This document shows positions 9,396 to 17,814 of a stretch of DNA of 64,000 nucleotides, piece by piece. This DNA comes from CAVTLG01 sp963735495 (GTDB taxonomy: Bacteria; Chloroflexota; Ktedonobacteria; Ktedonobacterales; Ktedonobacteraceae), in NCBI GenBank assembly GCA_963735495.1, contig CAVTLG010000002.1:310001-374000 (forward strand), written 5' to 3'. The position numbers and the translations under genes are program-made. The notes under the pieces were generated by a model, which made no database searches, was not told the origin of the DNA, and was given only the letters and a program-made list of their open reading frames with translations. The number at the start of each line of letters is the position of its first letter. Within the stretch, counting starts at the first letter, position 1.

Positions 9396-9518
9396 TTATA
9401 GGCGTTCATGACGACGACGAGAAAGTGTCAGTGCGACAGCCAGTATCACGCATACAATCATGGAGAGCACGACGACCGCCGCGAGAAGCCAGCCAGTTCC
9501 AGTGTTAAGTACGATCAC
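9396..9518 (-). CDS. Very small single-pass membrane protein (40 residues)
   Basis: A GTG at 9518 opens a 40-codon frame: MIVLNTGTGWLLAAVVVLSM, then a continuous hydrophobic run, then the basic end SRRRHERL and TAA at 9396-9398. AAAGGA lies 8 bases upstream of the GTG. The helix plus positively charged C-terminus gives a typical Nout-Cin or Nin small membrane peptide. No family is recognised. It lies between another small membrane protein gene and rarA, all on the minus strand. Confidence 0.5.
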   Translation of the reverse strand: MIVLNTGTGWLLAAVVVLSMIVCVILAVALTLSRRRHERL

Positions 9519-9613
9519 TCTTTATTCCTTTCGTTCCACTATATTGAAACACAATGCAATTATAACGCATCCTGGTCTACAGCGAAACTGCCAAGCGGAT
9601 GCGCTGCAAAGCC

Positions 9614-10990
9614 CTACGGTTTCTGTTCTCGCCGCTTCTCCAACCACTTCTTAATACTGGCCTCTTTTCCCTGCTGGCCTGGTTCGTAGTAACGTTTCCC
9701 TTTCAGGCTCTCAGGGAGATACTCCTGAAGCTGGATGGCGGGCGGGCGCTCAGGATCTTCGATCTGCATCTCTTTGTAGTAGTCGTGCGCGTACTTATAG
9801 TCTTTGCCGTAATCGAGGTCTTTCATCAACTGCGTGGGCGCGTTGCGAATCTGGAGGGGAATGGGTTCGTTACGAGTCTTCTGCACGTCAGCCTGCACAC
9901 GGCTGTAGGCTTCATAGAGGGCATTGCTCTTGGGCGCAGTTGCCAGGTACACCACTGCCTGGGCAAGCGCAAGATTTGCCTCTGGCAGGCCCACAAAATG
10001 CACCGCTTGCTGCGCAGCAACGCAGACAACTAAGGCCTGGGAATCCGCCACTCCAACGTCTTCAGAGGCGAAGCGGATGAGACGGCGCATAATATATAGA
10101 GGGTCTTCACCTGCTTCGAGCATCCTCCCCAACCAATATAAACTTGCATCTGGATCAGATCCTCGCAGGGCCTTATGCAGAGCTGAAATGGCGTCATAGT
10201 GCTGGTCACCGCTCTTGTCATAGAGCAAGGCGCGATGCTGGACGATATCCTCAATGGTCGCCACGGTAATAGGCGTGTCTGCTCTAGCCTGGGCGGCCAC
10301 CTCCAGGATATTCAGAGCCGTGCGGGCATCGCCGTTGGCCATCAGAGCAATCTGGGCCAGCACCTCGTCGGCAATGCCGAGCTGAAGCGTCCCCAGGCCT
10401 CGCTCACGATCCTCCAAGGCGTGGCGCAGAATACGGGCCACCTGCCCATCGCTCAGAGCCTTGAGCGGAAAGACACGGGTGCGCGAGAGCAGGGCGCTGT
10501 TGACTTCAAAGCTGGGATTTTCCGTCGTTGCCCCGATCAGCGTAATCACCCCGCGCTCGACATGTGGCAGCACGGCGTCCTGCTGGGCCTTGTTAAAGCG
10601 ATGGATCTCATCAATAAACAGGATCGTCCGCTGCTTGCTGAACTGGCTCAGCTTGCGCGCATCCTCGACCACCTTGCGCAGATCGGCCACGCCCGCTGAG
10701 ACGGCACTGAGGGTCACAAAGCGTGCTCTGGTCTGTCTGGCGATCACTTCAGCCAGGGTCGTCTTGCCGCTGCCAGGTGGCCCCCAGAGGATCATCGAGG
10801 GGATACGGTCGCCTTCAATGCTGCGGCGTAAAACTCTATCAGGCCCAAGCAGATGCTCTTGCCCGAGTATCTCGTCCAATGTGCGAGGACGCATGCGTGC
10901 CGCCAGCGGCTCCCCTGTCGCAGTAGGTGGTGAATTCTTTTGAAGGGATTGACTATTATCCGACTCAAAGAGCGATGCTTGATCTGCCAT
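9614..10990 (-). CDS. rarA: Replication-associated recombination protein A (AAA+ ATPase, RarA/MgsA)
   Basis: 458 residues, normal for the family. The N-terminus has MRPRTLDEILGQEHLLGP. Walker A is GPPGSGKTT, Walker B is ILFIDEIHRFNKAQQDA, and sensor 1 is in LIGATTENPSFEVN. The C-terminal tetramerisation part carries YLATAPKSNALYEAY and the end YLPESLKGKRYYEPG. RarA acts at stalled forks and single-strand gaps as a clamp-loader-like ATPase. A decayed copy of its last 65 or so codons lies in opposite orientation about 0.9 kb upstream (11851-12052). Confidence 0.95.
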   Translation of the reverse strand: MADQASLFESDNSQSLQKNSPPTATGEPLAARMRPRTLDEILGQEHLLGPDRVLRRSIEGDRIPSMILWGPPGSGKTTLAEVIARQTRARFVTLSAVSAGVADLRKVVEDARKLSQFSKQRTILFIDEIHRFNKAQQDAVLPHVERGVITLIGATTENPSFEVNSALLSRTRVFPLKALSDGQVARILRHALEDRERGLGTLQLGIADEVLAQIALMANGDARTALNILEVAAQARADTPITVATIEDIVQHRALLYDKSGDQHYDAISALHKALRGSDPDASLYWLGRMLEAGEDPLYIMRRLIRFASEDVGVADSQALVVCVAAQQAVHFVGLPEANLALAQAVVYLATAPKSNALYEAYSRVQADVQKTRNEPIPLQIRNAPTQLMKDLDYGKDYKYAHDYYKEMQIEDPERPPAIQLQEYLPESLKGKRYYEPGQQGKEASIKKWLEKRREQKP

Positions 10991-11083
10991 TCAGCCTGCC
11001 TCTTAACTAAACACGGTTGTTGATTTCTGTGTTCTACAGCGTATCACATTTCTTCTACTACCTGTGCTGGCAATTTGGCTAAC

Positions 11084-11203
11084 TCAACTTCTTGCCGGAG
11101 AAAGCGCTACAATACGACTCCGATTCTGTGCGTCGCCCAAGTAGATAATACCAACCATCCATACAGTCCCTGCTCGTGAATCAATCGCTATGCCAAAAAC
11201 ATT
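11084..11203 (-). pseudogene. Remnant resembling an NHL/SMP-30-type beta-propeller repeat
   Basis: The minus strand, in a frame different from the sigma-factor remnant just upstream, reads NVFGIAIDSRAGTVWM, then LGDAQNRSRIVALSPA and a stop at 11084-11086. This recalls NHL-repeat text (GIAVDS...VWV...D..NNRIVKLSP). It has no start of its own. It looks like the tail of a different gene fused to the sigma-factor fragment by a deletion. The family call is tentative. Confidence 0.35.
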
Positions 11204-11555
11204 TAACGCCTTGTTCGGATTGCGCTATAAGATCGCTGACGACGACTTCACGTCGTTGACGCTTCGCCGCCTCAACTTTCTTCCGTTTGATGATATTGAC
11301 AGCAACAGCTAAAAACCACGCACGCGGCGAAGAAGTAGCAGTAAAGCGGTCAGGATGCTTCAGAGCCTCAAAGACCGTATCCTGCGTAATCTCGGTCGCG
11401 ATAGCGCTCACTGCTTCACCCTGACCCTGCGCCAGGCCCATGCGAATCACATAGCTACGTACAATGCCGTGGAGGTAAGGGAGGTGTTCTTGCAGAAACT
11501 GGTCAAGACGTTGCTGGCTGTCCCCATCCTCCATGTTCCTATGTATGTCAGACAT
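11181..11555 (-). pseudogene. Truncated RNA polymerase sigma factor (ECF-like, region 2 only)
   Basis: About 124 residues from ATG 11555. The readable part (QFLQEHLPYLHGIVRSYVIR, then AIATEITQDTVFEALKHPDR, then SPRAWFLAVAVNIIKRKK) looks like sigma-70 region 2 of an ECF-type factor, including the -10 recognition helix. No region 4 follows. After DLIAQSEQG the frame runs into unrelated residues and stops, and the adjoining DNA reads like part of another protein. It is therefore probably a deletion relic rather than a functional factor. No anti-sigma gene is adjacent. Confidence 0.5.
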
Positions 11556-11594
11556 AAGCGTGACTCTTGATGACAGATGTAGGTGAAGCGACAA

Positions 11595-12064
11595 AAGTTT
11601 GATCCCTCCAACGCACTATAATTTTCCTTTCAGACAAAAGAACGTTCTTAGCAGATAATCAATTTTGATGTCCAGAATATTACAGTGACAAAACAACAGA
11701 AAGAAGGGGCATGCTTGATAATAGGAAACACGATATCCTCCCCACGTAGAGGCAATACATTGGGGTAGCTAGCAACAGACTCAGCAGGGGCAGTCAGCCA
11801 GGGAGGACCGGTTATGCCTGCTGTCTCGCGTAATATTGTGCGTCCTCTAAGAAGAACCTGGACGATGGCAAAGCATACAAATACGCACACGACTACTACA
11901 AAGACATGCCATCCGACGATCCCGACCGCCTGCCAGCGGAGTGCCGCCAGGCATATTTGCCTGAGAGCTTGCAGGACCAGCGCTACTATGAATCAGGCGT
12001 GCAAGGCAAAGAAGCCAGCATCGAAAAATGGCTAGAGAAAAGACGCGCATAAGACGGCTCCAGC
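11595..12064. other. Intergenic region with gene debris
   Basis: About 470 bases between the sigma-factor remnant and the ribokinase gene. The right-hand 200 bases hold the rarA 3' remnant. Nothing recognisable was found in 11595-11850. Confidence 0.5.
11851..12052 (+). pseudogene. Detached 3' end of a second rarA copy
   Basis: The plus strand reads KNLDDGKAYKYAHDYYKDM, then YLPESLQDQRYYESG, then VQGKEASIEKWLEKRRA and TAA at 12050-12052. It aligns residue by residue with the C-terminus of the rarA gene in this window (KDLDYGKDYKYAHDYYKEM, YLPESLKGKRYYEPG, QQGKEASIKKWLEKRRE). It has no start codon or ATPase domain. It differs at many positions, so it is an old or horizontally acquired paralogue end rather than a fresh duplication. 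It lies in opposite orientation to the intact gene. Confidence 0.75.
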
Positions 12065-13039
12065 TTATACGCTGCCGAGGAGAGTCGCTACCTCGTCAGC
12101 GGTCGGTAAGGCCACAATAGCTCCTTTGCGTGTAGCGGTAATAGCCCCGGCAGCGCTGGCTTGTTGTAGAGCAGACTCAATGGGTACTCCACTGGCTAAG
12201 CTAGCCGCTAAGGCACCGCAAAAAGCATCACCAGCCGCAGTGGCATCAACAGCTTTGACAGCAAAAGCTGGTATTAGCTGGTGGACAGGCGCAGGCAATG
12301 GACCTTGCCACTGTCCTCGCGTGGTCCAGAGACAACCCTGTGAGCCAAGTGTGATAATGACATGCTGAGGTCCACGCGCCTGCAAGATGCCACCAGCCTC
12401 CCTGGCGGCTTCTAACGAGTTGACCGGAACCTGGGCCAGTGCGGCAGCTTCGACCTCGTTGACAATCAGTATATCGACGAGCGCAAACAATTCATCGCTC
12501 AACGGCTCGCGGGGAATGGGCGCCGCGTTCAGGATCGTTGTCAAGCCCAACTCGTGAGCGCGTTGTAAACCAGTCATATATGATGCTCGGCTGGTTTCAC
12601 ACTGTGCAAGAAATATCGCTATCTCATGTGGCTGCTTGCGCTCTGTCAGAGCTGCCTGGATGGCACGCTCCACGGTCTCAGCGGGTACCGCTAGATTAGC
12701 GCGAGGAACAGCAACAATCACATTTTGCCCACTATCCTCAGCAATCACAATTACAGATGCACCAGTACCAATAGTTGAGTCACGCTCAACGTACAAACTA
12801 TTGATACCTTCCGCGTCAAGCACAGGAAAAAAGGCATCACCAAAAGTATCACTCCCAACACGGCCAACGAGCGTCACCTGTGCACCAAGGCGCTTCGCAG
12901 CTATGGCCTGGTTGATACCTTTACCACCAAGAAAGGTCGCAAAATCATTGCCAATTAAAGACTCACCTACATAGGGTAAGCGCGGCGCGCGCGCGACTAG
13001 ATCGGTAATCAAGCTGCCAAGCACAACAACAATGCCCAT
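12065..13039 (-). CDS. rbsK: PfkB-family sugar kinase, probably ribokinase
   Basis: 324 residues from ATG 13039, which has AGGAGG 7 bases upstream; a longer frame to 13201 adds unrelated Cys-rich residues. The N-terminal ribokinase signature is GNDFATFLGGKGINQAIAAK. The PfkB motif 2 with the catalytic Asp is DATAAGDAFCGALAA, with Ala in place of the first Gly of GAGD. ATP-site residues TLGSQG are present. Ribokinases make ribose 5-phosphate from ribose; no ribose transporter or rbsD is nearby, so another sugar or nucleoside substrate is possible. An EamA transporter gene lies upstream on the same strand. Confidence 0.85.
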   Translation of the reverse strand: MGIVVVLGSLITDLVARAPRLPYVGESLIGNDFATFLGGKGINQAIAAKRLGAQVTLVGRVGSDTFGDAFFPVLDAEGINSLYVERDSTIGTGASVIVIAEDSGQNVIVAVPRANLAVPAETVERAIQAALTERKQPHEIAIFLAQCETSRASYMTGLQRAHELGLTTILNAAPIPREPLSDELFALVDILIVNEVEAAALAQVPVNSLEAAREAGGILQARGPQHVIITLGSQGCLWTTRGQWQGPLPAPVHQLIPAFAVKAVDATAAGDAFCGALAASLASGVPIESALQQASAAGAITATRKGAIVALPTADEVATLLGSV

Positions 13040-13181
13040 CACAATACCTCCTCTTGAGCAAAATCGAGCACCATAAAAGGTGCCACAGTTGCAGGTACAT
13101 CGCATACATAAAAGTATAGTAATTTTCAAACTTTTGGACGGCAGACACGCACACCAAACAAACGGCAATGCTGCAATGACT

Positions 13182-14072
13182 CTATATATTGACCAGAGCA
13201 ATACCTAGAAAGATAACGACAAGGCCCAACCACTGCAACCTCTGCAATTTCTCACGCAGAAAAATCCACGCTAACAGTACAGTTACAGCACTATATAGCG
13301 AAGAGAGCATAGTAACGATGGAGATCTGGCCTTGCAGTAAACCAGCAGTATAGGCCATGTACCCAAGCGTCTCGAAGACGCCGACCCCGATAAGCAGCCA
13401 CCAGAGGTTGCCAGATGGCCAGACTAAAGATCGCCGCGTGAAAGGCATACAGATAGCTAGTGCACAAGGCGTTGTGCCACGAATGAGCCAGACTGGTACA
13501 ACAATACCGAGCAGAGGTGTCACATGAAAAGCTAGTATCCAGAACGTTATGCCATACCCAACAGAGGCAGCTAACGCCCAACCAACGCCTCGCAGTGAAC
13601 TAGCATGCCATGGGAACGATAGTGTGACCTTTCCTGCGTAGGAGGCGACTGGCGTCAGTGGCGTAGATGCAACCACGATACCACACAAAACTAGCCAGAG
13701 CGCGATACATTGTACGTACGTTAATACCTCGCCGCTCAGGAATGCCAGCAACGCAGTAACTGCTGCATAACTTGAGGCAATTGGAGAGACAAGTGTCAAT
13801 GTACCAATCTCAAAGGCACGATATAGGGCCAGAGAACCGGCGATATTCAGTAAACTTGCGCATAATGCCCACAGCCAGGGTTGCCAGGATGTACTGGTCA
13901 GTAAGTGCTGCAATTGGCCCGTTGCTACTAAATAGATACTCAGGCCAATAAAGCCGACGAATTGCATAAAAAATAGCGTTTGATGCGCACCAATACGTTG
14001 AGTAGCGTAACGCGCCCAGAAATCGCCAGCACCCCAAAGGAAGGCTGCCACCAGTCCTAAAAGAATTCCCAT
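13182..14072 (-). CDS. EamA/DMT-superfamily transporter
   Basis: 296 residues with about ten predicted helices in two EamA repeats. The start at ATG 14072 (MGILLGLVAAFLWGAGDFWA) matches the family's conserved N-terminal helix with a Trp-Gly pair. A frame to 14159 would add 29 polar residues without support. The second repeat ends EKLQRLQWLGLVVIFLGIAL, also typical. These proteins export or import small metabolites; substrate not predictable. It is co-oriented with the downstream sugar kinase gene, with 142 bases between them. Confidence 0.8.
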   Translation of the reverse strand: MGILLGLVAAFLWGAGDFWARYATQRIGAHQTLFFMQFVGFIGLSIYLVATGQLQHLLTSTSWQPWLWALCASLLNIAGSLALYRAFEIGTLTLVSPIASSYAAVTALLAFLSGEVLTYVQCIALWLVLCGIVVASTPLTPVASYAGKVTLSFPWHASSLRGVGWALAASVGYGITFWILAFHVTPLLGIVVPVWLIRGTTPCALAICMPFTRRSLVWPSGNLWWLLIGVGVFETLGYMAYTAGLLQGQISIVTMLSSLYSAVTVLLAWIFLREKLQRLQWLGLVVIFLGIALVNI

Positions 14073-14272
14073 AGCTACTATTCTATCATAGATGGCGTAG
14101 AGGCAATCGCCTGCTGGCAATTCATCATCAAGCGAGAGAAGATATGTACAGAATAGCATAACCTGCCAGCCGGAAAAATCTCAAAAAGATACAACTTTTC
14201 TATAACCACTCTGTATTATTATATAGATAGGTTTAGCGGTTGTGGACATCGGAACGAATATAAAGGCGACGT

Positions 14273-15175
14273 ATGAAACTGAGACAATTAGTGGCTGCCA
14301 TCGTTTTTGCAGCAACAACCACTAGTGCCATAAAATACATCCGGGCCTATAAAGCATGGAAACGTAGAGAACTGGCTCACCTGGAGAGTACCAGCCAGAT
14401 CATTGAAACCGCGTTGGGTCCTGTGGAATATCAGCAGATCGGACAGGGACCAGCGGTGCTGATCGTGCATGGCACCCCCGGCGGTTATGATCAAGGGCAC
14501 GCATTCGCCAGATTAATCGGGAGCCAACAACTTACCTTTATTGCGCTATCACGGCCCGGCTATTTGCGCACTCCATTGACGACAGGCAAAACGCCGCTAG
14601 AGCAAGCAGATCTCTATGCAGCACTCCTGGATGCCCTCGCTATCCAGCAAACAACGATCATCGGTATTTCCGGCGGCGGTCCATCAGCTTTACAATTTGC
14701 CCTGCGCTATCCGCAACGCTGCCGCAAATTAGTCATGATCAGCGGCGTCGTACAACGCTACTCAGAACAAGCCTGGCATCCCATCAAACGTGTATATAGA
14801 AGCATCTATAATTATATAGTGGCATTTGACCCTCTCTTATATCTTATTTTCCCACTCGCCCGCCTCGCTCCCAATGCATCGATCGCTACAGACTTTTTGC
14901 GCTCCCAAACGCTGAATAAGCTGCGAAAAGCTGGCTATGACAATGATATCAATGAATTTGCAATTATATATTTATACCCTCTGGAGAAGATTACTACACC
15001 CACATTGGCGATCCATGGTACAGCCGATGCTGATGTGCCGTTTGCCGACGCCAGGTTGCTCGTCAGTAAAGTTCCCAACGCACAGCTGCTCGCGATCAAA
15101 GGTGGTACGCACACTGCTTTTTACACCCATGCAGCTACTGTGATGCCAGTGCTGCGCGATTTCATAGATGCGTAG
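14273..15175 (+). CDS. Alpha/beta hydrolase, membrane-anchored or exported
   Basis: 300 residues. A hydrophobic N-terminus (LVAAIVFAATTTSAIKYI) may anchor it. The fold's oxyanion region is VHGTPGGYD, the nucleophile elbow is GISGGGPSA with Ser as nucleophile, the acid is probably in HGTADADVPF, and the catalytic His in GGTHTAFYTH. Substrate unknown; an esterase/lipase-like role is the best general call. The plus-strand gene is flanked by minus-strand genes, so it is a single transcription unit. Confidence 0.8.
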   Translation: MKLRQLVAAIVFAATTTSAIKYIRAYKAWKRRELAHLESTSQIIETALGPVEYQQIGQGPAVLIVHGTPGGYDQGHAFARLIGSQQLTFIALSRPGYLRTPLTTGKTPLEQADLYAALLDALAIQQTTIIGISGGGPSALQFALRYPQRCRKLVMISGVVQRYSEQAWHPIKRVYRSIYNYIVAFDPLLYLIFPLARLAPNASIATDFLRSQTLNKLRKAGYDNDINEFAIIYLYPLEKITTPTLAIHGTADADVPFADARLLVSKVPNAQLLAIKGGTHTAFYTHAATVMPVLRDFIDA

Positions 15176-15189
15176 GTTGAAGCGGTGGT

Positions 15190-17811
15190 TCACAGCGTAC
15201 TCACAGGGTCAATGTCGATCTCCCAACCAGGAGCATCAATCACGCGCAACAGACGGTGTAGATCAGGACCGCGCACAATCATTTGCCAGTGATATTTACC
15301 CCGCAGGCGCTCCATAAGCGCGGGAGCCGGTCCCACAATGTCTGTATCGACCATAGCCAGGCGGTCTATCCAATCATAGAGACGCTCATAAAGCAGCAGA
15401 GCTTCGTTCTGGCAACGATGACGGTTCTCATGACTATAAGTAAACTTGACAAAACGCCGGAATGGCGGATAGCCGTAACGACGGCGTGTCTCAATCTCTG
15501 TGGCATAGAATTCGTGATAATCATGGCGCGAAGCGCTATCTATGCAAAAATGTTGCGGACTAAAGGTCTGCACAATGACACGACCCGGTTCCGCACCACG
15601 ACCAGCACGCCCGGCAACCTGCGTTAACAAAGTAAATGTGCGTTCAGGAGCAGAATAATCTGGCAGATTGAGCGCAATGTCCGCAGAAACGACGCCCACG
15701 AGCGTGACTCCCGGCAGGTCCAATCCCTTCGCGATCATTTGTGTGCCGATCAGTATATCGGCCTCGCGGTTGGCGAAACGATCTAATAGTTGCTCATGGG
15801 CACGGCGATTGCGCGCAGTATCACGATCCCAGCGCAAGAGGCGCGCAGCAGGGAAACTGCGCTGAATAGTATCCTGCACCTTCTCAGTCCCCAAACCAAA
15901 GTAGCGCATACCCGAACTTTTACAATTGGGACAAAAATGCAGCACTTTGCTCTGCTGCCCACAATAATGACAGAGCAGAATACGCTCGGTCGAATGGTAG
16001 GTAAAGGGGATATCACAGCGATCACACATAGCTACATAGCCACAATCGCGACAGAGCACACAACTTGCAGCTCCACGCCGGTTGAGAAATAAGATGGCCT
16101 GCTGCTTCTGCTGTAAAACGTGCTCAAGTTCCGCGAATAAACGACGACTGATAATACTGGTATTACCCTCGTGCAGTTCGGTGCGCAGATCCACAATCTC
16201 TACCGGTGGCAAAGATGCACCGATGCGACCTGGCAATTCGACAATACGGTAGTCGTTCTGCATCGCCCGATAGAAGCTTTCGACGGCTGGCGTAGCACTT
16301 CCTAGCACGACTGGAATATGTAAGATCGCGCCCAGCACGAGCGCCGCATCACGAGCATGATAGGTTGGCTTGCGCTCATTTTGTTTATAAGCCGGCTCAT
16401 GCTCTTCATCAACAATAATAATACCCAGATCAGGTATAGGCGCGAAGAGAGCAGAACGCGAACCAATCACCACATCGATCTCGCCGGCACGAATACGTCG
16501 CCATTCATCATAACGCTCGCCAGTTCCCAGCTCTCCATGCATGATAGCCACACGATTAGGAAAACGTCCCGCGACACGCAATACGGCCTGGGTAGTGAGG
16601 GCAATCTCCGGTACCAGGACAATACCACGCTTGCCCTGCGCAATAATTTTCGCCAGTGCCTGAAGATAGACCTCCGTTTTACCACTACCAGTCACACCGT
16701 GCAAGAGTATAGGTTGCGGTTGATAGTCATCCCCCACAATACAATCGAGCGCCCATTGCTGGTCCGCTGTGAGGTGAAGCGGGACACTGGCCAGCGGATT
16801 ACGTCCCGCTAACGGATCTCGCCGCACTTCTGACTCCTCAATAGAGATAATATTGTCCCGCACCAGCTGCTGTAATTGTGTAGCGGTCAGCCCACTGGCA
16901 CGACAGAGCGCATGTGGCGTCCAGGGTGTGTCTGTGCTGGCACTCTGCTGTAATAGATCGACAGCCGCCAGCCTGCGCTGTGCCAGGAGACTCTCCTTAT
17001 CCTGCGTTGTCAGTGTCAGAGCCGCAGAGCTAGTCCACGGGCTAGTAAGCTCGTGACCTTTTTTAGCTTGCGCAGGCCGCCGCCGCACGTTATCAGGAGC
17101 CAGGCTCACAGGTTCAGCAGCCAGCAGAGCACGTTGTACTACAGCCTCGTGCTTTTGTCGCCACACCTCCAGTGTTTCCCCGGATGCGACGAGGCGCACA
17201 ACACGTTTCACCCGAGCTTTTGCACGCGGATTATCCAGAACAGCTTCATGCAGAATAAGCTCATGTGCACGCGCCTCTTTAACTATCTCCCTGGCGCGCT
17301 TTTCTCCTAGCATCTCTTTCAGGCGCTCAACGTTGATTTCACCTTCTGAGAGCAACAGACCAATCAACGCGCGCAACTGCAAAGAGGTGTCTTGCACGGC
17401 TGCATCTACCACCTGTGGATCACTTTCGGTCAGACGCAAGACGAAACGCGAACGCTGTACAAGACCCGGTGGCAGCATCATCAAAGCGACCTGGGCCAGA
17501 GGTGTCACGTAATACTCGGCAACCCATTGCGCCAGCGCCATTTGATGAGGCAACAAAGCAGGCTCAAGATCCAGAATAGAACGTAGAGGACGCAATCCCT
17601 CATCGGCATTTTCAATTTCAAGCAGCAAAGCAGTCACTTCGCGCTCAGCAGGCATACCCCAGATAATGCCCTCAACAAGACGCTCTCCATAAGGGACAGC
17701 CACGAGCTGCCCAATGCGTACTTCCGCCTCTAACTCGTTCGGTACAAGATAGGTGAGCAGAGGATGCTCGCTATGCCAGCGAGCGGCAGAAGTCAGCACA
17801 GTCACAAGCAT
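15190..17811 (-). CDS. priA: Primosomal protein N' (PriA helicase)
   Basis: 873 residues. An N-terminal 3'-DNA-binding region precedes the helicase core: Walker A GVTGSGKTEVYLQ, DEEH box in IIVDEEHEPAYKQ, and motif VI QVAGRAGRG. The zinc-binding insert carries the paired cysteines CVLCRDCG, CDRC, CHYCG and CPNCK. PriA reloads the replisome at stalled forks. The gene starts 3 bases after the mutL stop, so mutL-priA is an operon. Confidence 0.95.
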   Translation of the reverse strand: MLVTVLTSAARWHSEHPLLTYLVPNELEAEVRIGQLVAVPYGERLVEGIIWGMPAEREVTALLLEIENADEGLRPLRSILDLEPALLPHQMALAQWVAEYYVTPLAQVALMMLPPGLVQRSRFVLRLTESDPQVVDAAVQDTSLQLRALIGLLLSEGEINVERLKEMLGEKRAREIVKEARAHELILHEAVLDNPRAKARVKRVVRLVASGETLEVWRQKHEAVVQRALLAAEPVSLAPDNVRRRPAQAKKGHELTSPWTSSAALTLTTQDKESLLAQRRLAAVDLLQQSASTDTPWTPHALCRASGLTATQLQQLVRDNIISIEESEVRRDPLAGRNPLASVPLHLTADQQWALDCIVGDDYQPQPILLHGVTGSGKTEVYLQALAKIIAQGKRGIVLVPEIALTTQAVLRVAGRFPNRVAIMHGELGTGERYDEWRRIRAGEIDVVIGSRSALFAPIPDLGIIIVDEEHEPAYKQNERKPTYHARDAALVLGAILHIPVVLGSATPAVESFYRAMQNDYRIVELPGRIGASLPPVEIVDLRTELHEGNTSIISRRLFAELEHVLQQKQQAILFLNRRGAASCVLCRDCGYVAMCDRCDIPFTYHSTERILLCHYCGQQSKVLHFCPNCKSSGMRYFGLGTEKVQDTIQRSFPAARLLRWDRDTARNRRAHEQLLDRFANREADILIGTQMIAKGLDLPGVTLVGVVSADIALNLPDYSAPERTFTLLTQVAGRAGRGAEPGRVIVQTFSPQHFCIDSASRHDYHEFYATEIETRRRYGYPPFRRFVKFTYSHENRHRCQNEALLLYERLYDWIDRLAMVDTDIVGPAPALMERLRGKYHWQMIVRGPDLHRLLRVIDAPGWEIDIDPVSTL

Positions 17812-17814
17812 GGG

